From contig JAURHL010000118.1 of NCBI GenBank assembly GCA_030833305.1, forward strand, positions 1-6,210: a DNA stretch of 6,210 bases, in the 5' to 3' direction. Shown one piece after another: positions 1-4,555 of this stretch; positions within the stretch are counted from its first letter, which is position 1; each line of letters opens with the position of its first letter. Below the pieces are notes generated by a model. That model worked only from the letters and a program-made list of their open reading frames with translations. It ran no database searches and was not told the origin of the DNA. This stretch comes from Acidimicrobiales bacterium (GTDB lineage: Bacteria; Actinomycetota; Acidimicrobiia; Acidimicrobiales; Ilumatobacteraceae). The position numbers and the translations under genes were made by a program.

Positions 1-707
1 TCGAACGACCGGGCGCGGCGTCGGCCGCCGACTTCCATGATCGCGAGGTGCCCGACGGGGACGATGTGCTCGTGTGGTGGTTCGAACCGAGTTCGCCGGC
101 ACTGATTCTCGGCTCGACCCAATCCGAGGATCTCTTGAACGTCGATCGTTGTCGTGAGCGGGGCGTGGAAGTGGTCGAGCGACGAAGCGGCGGGGGACTG
201 GTGTTCGTGTCGTCACGTCACACGTTGTGGGTCGACGTCATCGTGCCCCGCACACACCCGGCGTGGAGGGTCGACGTGGGTCGGGCGTCGGAGTGGATCG
301 GCGAGGTGTGGCTCGATGCACTGTCACGTTCCTCGCTCGCCGTTGTCGACCGCCCACTGTCCATCCACCGCGGAGCTCAGGAGGCGACGACGTGGTCGAA
401 GCTGATCTGTTTCGCGGGGCGCGGGCCCGGCGAGATCTTCGACGAACGCGGACGAAAAGTGGTGGGCATCAGTCAGCGGCGAACGCGGAGCTGGGCTCGA
501 TTCCAATGCGCGCTGTCACTTCGCTGGGAGCCCTCGGTCTTCGTCGACTTGATCCTGGACGGACCGAGGACCTCGGACATCCTGCACGCTGGTTTCGACG
601 TCGGGTCCGGTTTCGACGTCGAGCGCGTGCGCGATTCGTTCACCGAATCCTTGGCGGGCGCACTCTCGTCGGCAGAGTCAGCGGTCCTCCTCGACAACGA
701 CTCCTGA
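1..707 (+). CDS. Lipoate/octanoyl protein ligase family protein (BPL/LplA fold), 5' end outside window
   Basis: The reading frame is open from the first full codon (position 3) to the TGA at 705-707, about 234 residues in view. A GTG at 48 could be a start, but the codons before it already read as protein (ASAADFHDRE, then V) and no ribosome site is evident, so I treat the gene as truncated by the window edge. Counting from the GTG, residues 17-25 read PALILGSTQ and 45-50 read RRSGGG, the lipoyl-adenylate or acyl binding signature of the LplA/LipM/biotin-ligase fold. Residues 135-141 (GRKVVGI) contain Lys137, matching the conserved lysine of this family. The enzyme would attach lipoate or octanoate to E2/GcvH domains in the cytoplasm. 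The LplA C-terminal accessory domain is absent, so ligase, octanoyltransferase (LipM-like) or another acyl-ligase role cannot be separated. It is convergent with the minus-strand hydrolase, 16 bases away. Confidence 0.8.
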   Translation, partial: ERPGAASAADFHDREVPDGDDVLVWWFEPSSPALILGSTQSEDLLNVDRCRERGVEVVERRSGGGLVFVSSRHTLWVDVIVPRTHPAWRVDVGRASEWIGEVWLDALSRSSLAVVDRPLSIHRGAQEATTWSKLICFAGRGPGEIFDERGRKVVGISQRRTRSWARFQCALSLRWEPSVFVDLILDGPRTSDILHAGFDVGSGFDVERVRDSFTESLAGALSSAESAVLLDNDS

Positions 708-718
708 ATCGTTGGTCG
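692..718. terminator. Weak candidate bidirectional terminator hairpin
   Basis: The convergent gene ends are separated by only 16 bases. Bases 692-700 (CGACAACGA) can pair with 709-718 (TCGTTGGTCG) with one bulged base, leaving an 8-base loop. The loop covers the stop codon of the ligase gene. No T-run follows on either strand, so this is at best a U-less terminator of the kind often proposed in high-GC bacteria. The position between convergent genes is the main support. Confidence 0.25.
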
Positions 719-723
719 GCTGC

Positions 724-1236
724 TCAGGCCGCCGGGGGCGTCGGAGGCGTCGATTCGCCGAGGGCGACGGTCGTCGTCGGAGCAGCGGTCGTCGGCGGGG
801 TGGTGGAGCGACATCCGTCGACGGCTTTCACGATGGGGAAGGGGTTGACCGCGGGTCCGCCACCGGGGTGGTACTCGAAATGCAAATGGGGGGCCGAGCT
901 ACTCCCGGTGTTGCCCACGTATCCGATGACCTGCCCGGCCACGACCTTCGAATCGAGGCCGATGCCTTCGGCGAAGGTCGAGAGGTGGGCGTAATGGAAG
1001 TAGGTCCCGTCGGCCGCGGTGAGACGCAGGGCGTTCCCGCCCAACGAACCGGGCCGATCGAAGAACTGTCGCGTGATCGTCCCGTCGACCACGGCGTACA
1101 ACGGCTGGCCGGTGCGAGCGATGATGTCGACACCTTCATGACGACGTCCCCCGGCGCGCGGTGACATCCACGTGTCGGAGAACCAACACGGCCCGAGAAC
1201 CGGGAAGACCCCGATGGACACGGTGGTCACCGGCAC
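724..1236 (-). CDS. M23 (LytM-type) metalloendopeptidase domain, probable 3' part of a frameshifted exported hydrolase
   Basis: This frame encodes up to 170 residues from a GTG at 1236. Residues 10-137 form an M23 peptidase domain. H33 and D37 (in RRHEGVDI) and H119 (in HLHF) match the zinc ligands, with H117 and H84 (YAHL) as the expected catalytic histidines, so the active site looks intact. Such enzymes cut peptidoglycan peptide cross-links outside the cell. The domain is followed by a Pro/Thr-rich tail of about 25 residues. There is no signal peptide and no purine-rich ribosome site before the GTG at 1236 or the GTG at 1230, which overlaps the upstream stop as GTGA. The piece directly follows a secreted PG-binding protein in another frame. 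The most likely reading is that both belong to one protein and a one-base shift separates them. A translationally coupled separate gene is possible, but would leave a hydrolase with no export signal. Confidence 0.8.
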   Translation of the reverse strand: MPVTTVSIGVFPVLGPCWFSDTWMSPRAGGRRHEGVDIIARTGQPLYAVVDGTITRQFFDRPGSLGGNALRLTAADGTYFHYAHLSTFAEGIGLDSKVVAGQVIGYVGNTGSSSAPHLHFEYHPGGGPAVNPFPIVKAVDGCRSTTPPTTAAPTTTVALGESTPPTPPAA

Positions 1237-1290
1237 CGGGGCGGAGTCGACGGGGCGGGTGTCGAAGCCGTGGGGGACGTGGTGGCCGGC
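1227..1290 (-). other. Frameshift interval joining PG-binding and M23 reading frames
   Basis: The M23 frame has a TAA at 1291-1293 and the PG-binding frame has its TGA at 1227-1229, so any shift must lie between them. Both frames encode Pro/Ser/Thr-rich linker here. G/C runs of four or five bases lie at 1238-1241, 1252-1255 and 1272-1276. Adding one C to the minus-strand run at 1238-1241 would read through as STPPPVPVTTVSIGVFPVLG, a smooth linker into the M23 domain. A sequencing or assembly indel, a true mutation, or programmed slippage would all look the same; no classic slippery heptamer is visible. Confidence 0.6.
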
Positions 1291-2429
1291 TTATTCTTGA
1301 CCAAGCCGGGAACGACACCGAGATGGAGCGCGGTGCGCAGATCGACGACTCCGGTCACGGGAATCTTGCGAGCGGTCTGGAAGGCACGAATCGACACCCG
1401 GGTGGCCACTCCGAACACCCCATCGGCTCCACCCTTCACGGTGATGCCCGCGGCGATCATGCGATTCTGAACGTCGGTGACGGTTGGTCCGCGGTCTCCG
1501 AACACGGGCAACGTGGGTGCGGCGACGAGTCCGAGGAATTGAGCGGTGAGCGTGTCCACTTGCCCGGTGGCCGCGATGGACACTGCGCGTTGATAGGTGG
1601 TGACGGCGTTCGTCGTGGCCGCGCCGAACACCCCGTCGGCTCCGCCGCGCACCGGCACTCCGGCGGCGATGAGTGCGCGCTGAAGGCGTGCGACGGCTTC
1701 ACCACGCTCACCTACCGAGATCACGAGCGTCGGCACGGTTGTCGGTGTTGGCACGGTTGTCGGTGTCGGTGTCGGAGTCGGTGTCGGTGCGGTTGTCGGT
1801 GTCGGTGCCGTCGTGGTGGGGGCGGCCGGATTCGTCGACGAGGTGGCCGTCGCGCTCGCCGGAGCGACACCCAGGGCGATGGCGGTGGTGATGTCGAGCG
1901 TGCCGGTGGCGGTGAAGCCACGCGCCGTCTGAAAGGCGGCGATCGCCGCCGTGGTGGCCGAACCGAAGATGCCGTCCGCTCCGCCGCGCATGGTGTGGCC
2001 GACGCCGATGAGGGCGTTCTGCAGGGTCGTCACGGAAGCGCCTCGATCACCACGCTTGGGAAACACCGGCGATGGGCCGAGCCCGAGGAGGAACGCGCTG
2101 GAGGCATCGACCTCGCCACTGGCGACCAACCCTTTGGACGACTGAAAGGCCTTGAGGGCGCTCAGAGTTCCTTGGCCGAAGATGCCGTCGGCGCCCCCGC
2201 GCACGCTGAGCCCGGCCACGATCAGAGCTTGCTGAAGTGCTCGGACCGCGTCACCCCGATCGCCCAATCGGGGCATCGACGCGGGGCGGGCGGTGGCGTG
2301 GGCGACGTTCGTTGCCGAGCCCGAGACCACCGCACAGGTGGGCACGCCGAGCGACACCAGAACCGCCAACGCCAGGCGGCAACGTCGCCGTCGGGGCGCG
2401 TTCGTGGTGGTCGGTCGAGTCAACGGCAC
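1227..2429 (-). CDS. Exported peptidoglycan-binding protein with four PG_binding_1 repeats (probable 5' part of hydrolase)
   Basis: The gene gives 400 residues from a GTG at 2429. I chose this start because it sits just before a signal peptide: basic RRRRCR at about residues 14-19, a hydrophobic stretch to about 38, and a possible AHATA cleavage region near 43-48. The frame stays open upstream to 2645, but that extension is low-complexity and runs through the mraZ control region. The ribosome site is weak. Four PG_binding_1 repeats occupy roughly residues 53-118, 121-190, 233-302 and 306-374. Each has the GGADG(I/V)FG..T signature and an FQ-or-YQ helix (AFQSS, AFQTA, TYQRA, AFQTA). A Thr/Pro linker (about 191-232) separates two pairs. 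The protein should bind cell-wall peptidoglycan outside the membrane. It ends abruptly in STPPRCR within a Pro/Thr linker, where an M23 peptidase begins in the next frame. It is divergent from mraZ. Confidence 0.82.
   Translation of the reverse strand: MPLTRPTTTNAPRRRRCRLALAVLVSLGVPTCAVVSGSATNVAHATARPASMPRLGDRGDAVRALQQALIVAGLSVRGGADGIFGQGTLSALKAFQSSKGLVASGEVDASSAFLLGLGPSPVFPKRGDRGASVTTLQNALIGVGHTMRGGADGIFGSATTAAIAAFQTARGFTATGTLDITTAIALGVAPASATATSSTNPAAPTTTAPTPTTAPTPTPTPTPTTVPTPTTVPTLVISVGERGEAVARLQRALIAAGVPVRGGADGVFGAATTNAVTTYQRAVSIAATGQVDTLTAQFLGLVAAPTLPVFGDRGPTVTDVQNRMIAAGITVKGGADGVFGVATRVSIRAFQTARKIPVTGVVDLRTALHLGVVPGLVKNKPATTSPTASTPAPSTPPRCR
1728..1817 (-). repeat. Thr/Pro linker encoded by short tandem DNA repeats
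   Basis: Within the PG-binding gene, the linker between repeats 2 and 3 is built from short tandem units. Bases 1732-1749 and 1750-1767 are near-identical 18-mers (GGCACGGTTGTCGGTGTT/C), followed by repeated GGTGTC hexamers to about 1807. They encode TP, TTVPTP and TTAPTP units on the minus strand. Such Pro/Thr spacers are common in wall-bound proteins, and the repeats could vary in copy number by slippage. Confidence 0.85.
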
Positions 2430-2522
2430 ACCGAGGTATCGGCCCCGGATCGCGGCGAACTTGAGAAATTCCCGCCCCCAGCCCCGTCGCCGGTCGGGGT
2501 GGTGCCCCCGGATTTGGAGGTC

Positions 2523-2612
2523 TGGGGGAAAGAAGTGGGGGAAAAAGGGGAAAAGTGGTTGACGTTGGGGCCCTTTGGGGTCCAAGATGGGGGGCGGTGG
2601 GGAGGAGTGGAG
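2523..2612 (+). promoter_or_regulatory. Candidate MraZ operator: phased TGGGG-like box array
   Basis: G-rich boxes begin at 2523 (TGGGG), 2536 (TGGGG), 2546 (AGGGG), 2556 (TGGTT), 2566 (TGGGG), 2576 (TGGGG), 2588 (TGGGG), 2598 (TGGGG) and 2608 (TGGAG). Start-to-start distances are 13, 10, 10, 10, 10, 12, 10 and 10 bp, about one helical turn. MraZ of E. coli is known to bind direct TGGGN repeats with 5-nt spacers upstream of its own gene, and mycoplasma MraZ uses AAAGTG-type boxes; AAAAGTGG occurs here at 2551-2558. The best core is 2533-2560, just before a candidate -35. The downstream boxes could partly reflect G-rich composition. Autoregulation by MraZ is inferred. Confidence 0.7.
2559..2588 (+). 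promoter_or_regulatory. Candidate mraZ operon promoter
   Basis: TTGACG at 2559-2564 resembles a sigma70-type -35 element. CAAGAT at 2583-2588, 18 bases downstream, is a poor but actinobacterial-style -10 (A at position 2, T at position 6). The pair lies inside the G-rich box array, with the -35 directly after the AAAAGTGG box. Transcription would start near 2595, giving a leader of about 67 bases. The -10 is the weak part of the call. Confidence 0.4.
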
Positions 2613-2648
2613 GCAGACGCCACTTCCCACATCGGTCACAAGCACAGT

Positions 2649-2654
2649 GAGGGG
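2649..2654 (+). promoter_or_regulatory. Ribosome binding site that fixes the mraZ start
   Basis: GAGGGG lies 7 bases before the GTG at 2662. An in-frame GTG at 2647 and longer upstream starts lack such a site, and the protein from 2662 begins where MraZ homologues begin. Confidence 0.7.
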
Positions 2655-2661
2655 CAGGTCA

Positions 2662-3084
2662 GTGGAAGGTTTTGTCGGTCGTTACGAGCGCCAGCTCGAC
2701 CCCAAGGGTCGAGTTGCGTTGCCGCCGACCTTCCGCAACCGCCTGGAACCCCGTTGTTTCCTCGTCATCGGACAGGACAAGTGCGTCGTGGTGGTGACGG
2801 CCAGCGTGGCCGCGGCTCGTGGCGACGAGACCCTGCAGGCGGTCAAGCGGGGCGAGAAGACGATGAGTGAATTGCGTGCTCTGGCCGTGAGCATGACCGA
2901 AGTGGCCGTCGACGGTCAGGGACGCATCACGATCGACGACAATCTGCGCAACTATGCCGGCCTATCGCCGGGAGCCAAGGTCGTGGTGTCGGGCGCCTTC
3001 GACAGCGTGGAAATTTGGGAGCCGGGCCGGTTCGAGCGAATGTTGTCGGCCGGCACCGAAGCCGTTGCCGGGGGCGAGTCATGA
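2662..3084 (+). CDS. mraZ: Transcriptional regulator MraZ
   Basis: The product has 140 residues, the usual MraZ length. It has two AbrB-like SpoVT/MraZ half-repeats. The first begins GRYERQLDPKGRVALPP (about residues 6-22, DPKGR at 13-17). The second reads TEVAVDGQGRITI (about 79-91, DGQGR at 84-88), followed by LRNYAGL and VEIWEPGRFE near the C-terminus. MraZ forms a ring-shaped oligomer that binds repeated boxes ahead of the dcw operon and controls its transcription. The GTG start at 2662 is chosen over longer in-frame options because of the GAGGGG site and the family N-terminus. Its stop overlaps the rsmH start as ATGA, so the two are probably translationally coupled. The phased boxes upstream are its likely own target. 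Confidence 0.95.
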   Translation: MEGFVGRYERQLDPKGRVALPPTFRNRLEPRCFLVIGQDKCVVVVTASVAAARGDETLQAVKRGEKTMSELRALAVSMTEVAVDGQGRITIDDNLRNYAGLSPGAKVVVSGAFDSVEIWEPGRFERMLSAGTEAVAGGES

Positions 3085-4013
3085 GCAACGGCATCGAGTT
3101 CGCGCACGTTCCGGTGATGGTCGACGAGATCGTGGCCGCCTTCGTCGGAATCCCCGCCGGAGTGATCCTGGATGGGACCCTCGGCGGTGGGGGTCATTCG
3201 GAGGCCCTTCTCGATGCCGATGAGCGCATCTCCATCCTCGGTGTCGACCGCGACGCCACCGCGTTGGCCTCCGCGAGCCAGCGCCTGTCGCGTTTCGCCG
3301 GGCGCTTTCGTGCGTCACACCGTCGATTCGACGATGTCGACGGTGCCATGGCTGATGCGGGGGTGACCGAACTGTCGGGCGCTCTGTTCGACCTGGGCGT
3401 GTCGTCCCATCAGTTCGATGCGGTCGAGCGGGGGTTTTCGTATCGGGCATCGGCACCGCTCGACATGCGCATGGACGCGCGCGAACCCGTGTCGGCTCGC
3501 GATCTGGTCAATGAGTCCGATGAGTCCGAGTTGGTGCGCATCCTGCGCGAGTACGCCGACGAGCGTTTCGCCGTTCGGATCGCTCGCGCCATCATCGCCG
3601 CTCGACCCGTCGAGGACACCGTTCGCCTGGCTGACATCGTGGCCGCGGCCATTCCCGCCCCCGCCCGTCGTCGTGGTGGTCATCCGGCCAAGCGGACCTT
3701 TCAAGCACTGCGCATCGCGGTGAACGCCGAACTCGACGTTCTGCCGGTGGCTCTCGACCATGCGATCGGTCGCACGGTCAAAGGCGGTCGTATCGCCGTT
3801 CTGTCCTATCACTCGGGCGAGGACCGCATCGTGAAGGAGCGCTTCCGTTTTCACAGCACCGGTGGTTGCCAGTGCCCCAGTCACCTCCCGTGCGGTTGTG
3901 GTGCCGAACGCACGGTGAAGCTCCTGCGCGTCGCGTCGAAGCCATCGGCGGCGGAGATGGAGCGCAATCCCCGCAGTACGTCGGCGCGCTTGCGTGTGGC
4001 GGAGGTGATCTGA
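3081..4013 (+). CDS. rsmH: 16S rRNA (cytosine-1402 N4)-methyltransferase RsmH
   Basis: The product has 310 residues, normal for RsmH (MraW). It transfers a methyl group from S-adenosylmethionine to N4 of C1402 in the 16S rRNA decoding centre. Family motifs appear in order: HVPVM (9-13), the SAM-binding DGTLGGGGHS (31-40), DRD (56-58), FDLGVSSHQ (103-111), RGFSYR (117-122), PLDMRMD (126-132), YADERFA (158-164), HPAKRTFQALRIAVN (201-215), GGRIAVLSYHSGEDRIVK (235-252) and NPRSTSARLR (296-305). A four-cysteine patch (C263, C265, C271, C273) resembles that seen in many RsmH proteins. The ATG at 3081 overlaps the mraZ stop by four bases and has GGGGG six bases upstream. A longer in-frame start at 3015 lies inside mraZ and adds no family sequence. 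The stop overlaps the ftsL start by one base (TGATG). Confidence 0.97.
   Translation: MSNGIEFAHVPVMVDEIVAAFVGIPAGVILDGTLGGGGHSEALLDADERISILGVDRDATALASASQRLSRFAGRFRASHRRFDDVDGAMADAGVTELSGALFDLGVSSHQFDAVERGFSYRASAPLDMRMDAREPVSARDLVNESDESELVRILREYADERFAVRIARAIIAARPVEDTVRLADIVAAAIPAPARRRGGHPAKRTFQALRIAVNAELDVLPVALDHAIGRTVKGGRIAVLSYHSGEDRIVKERFRFHSTGGCQCPSHLPCGCGAERTVKLLRVASKPSAAEMERNPRSTSARLRVAEVI
4001..4010 (+). promoter_or_regulatory. Full-length Shine-Dalgarno for ftsL inside the rsmH 3' end
   Basis: GGAGGTGATC matches, over ten bases, the complement of the canonical 16S rRNA 3' tail. It ends two bases before the ftsL ATG at 4013, with the GGAGG core 7 bases from it. It also encodes the last RsmH residues. 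It is the best ribosome site in the window and fixes the ftsL start. Confidence 0.85.
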
Positions 4014-4555
4014 TGGCCAAGGCCGTTGCGACCATTCCGCGTTCACGACCGACGGCGACGCCGGCGAGTCGTCCGTCCACCCGAACCGTCAGGCCCCGCA
4101 CCGCCGAGGGTCGGCGGACGGCCAAGTCCCCGGTGGCCCGTGTCGTCACCCGACGCGATGCCACGAGCGGGATGCGTCGTGTGATCATTCTCTCGGCGAC
4201 CGTCGCGGTGCTGGCGATCATGGTGATGTTCCTCGTCGTCGCCTTCCAGACCCGCATTGCCGAGACGCAAATGAAGATCGACAAGATCAACGCCCAGATT
4301 CAGGCCGAGCGCGATCGTTACGATGCGCTGCGTCTGGAGCGATCCGCTTTGCGTGATCCGGCCCGGTTGGTCGTCGAGGCCACTGCCATGGGGATGATTC
4401 CGGGCACCGGTACCGACTTCACCACCGTGGACCCCGCCAGCGTGGCCGCGGTTCTGGTGTCGACCGGCGGCATCGACCCCGAATACATGTCCGACTCCGA
4501 GGATCCCCTCGAGAACTACGGCGCCGTCAAAGCGCTGATCGGGGGCCAACCATGA
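4013..4555 (+). CDS. ftsL: Cell division protein FtsL (septum formation initiator-like)
   Basis: This is a 180-residue bitopic membrane protein. Residues 1-55 are cytoplasmic and rich in Arg, Thr, Pro and Ser. One membrane segment spans about 56-78 (VIILSATVAVLAIMVMFLVV). A predicted coiled coil follows at about 81-114 (RIAETQMKIDKINAQIQAER onward), then DPARLVVEATAMGMIPG, the short conserved end of FtsL/DivIC proteins. An acidic, poorly conserved-looking tail of about 50 residues completes it, making it longer than E. coli FtsL (121 residues). FtsL pairs with the FtsB/DivIC protein and FtsQ to activate the FtsW-FtsI septal synthase. Sequence similarity in this family is low, so the call rests on topology, the post-coil motif and the position between rsmH and ftsI. 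The gene overlaps rsmH by one base and ftsI by four (ATGA). Confidence 0.88.
   Translation: MAKAVATIPRSRPTATPASRPSTRTVRPRTAEGRRTAKSPVARVVTRRDATSGMRRVIILSATVAVLAIMVMFLVVAFQTRIAETQMKIDKINAQIQAERDRYDALRLERSALRDPARLVVEATAMGMIPGTGTDFTTVDPASVAAVLVSTGGIDPEYMSDSEDPLENYGAVKALIGGQP

Noticed and set aside
227..994. 255-residue plus-strand open frame
   Set aside because: It overlaps the ligase gene and the M23 domain in other frames and has Arg-rich shadow composition.
1732..1807. Possible CRISPR-like or regulatory tandem repeat
   Set aside because: The units are contiguous, without spacers, and encode an in-frame Thr/Pro linker.
2430..2645. N-terminal extension of the PG-binding gene to a start at 2645
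   Set aside because: It would put 72 low-complexity residues before the signal peptide and would be encoded by the mraZ operator array.
1161..2870. 569-residue plus-strand open frame
   Set aside because: It is antisense to the PG-binding gene and runs into mraZ in the wrong frame. Its Arg/Gly/Cys-rich sequence is a GC-rich shadow with no domain or ribosome site.
3315..4046. 243-residue minus-strand open frame
   Set aside because: It is a shadow opposite rsmH and the ftsL start, with no recognisable motif.
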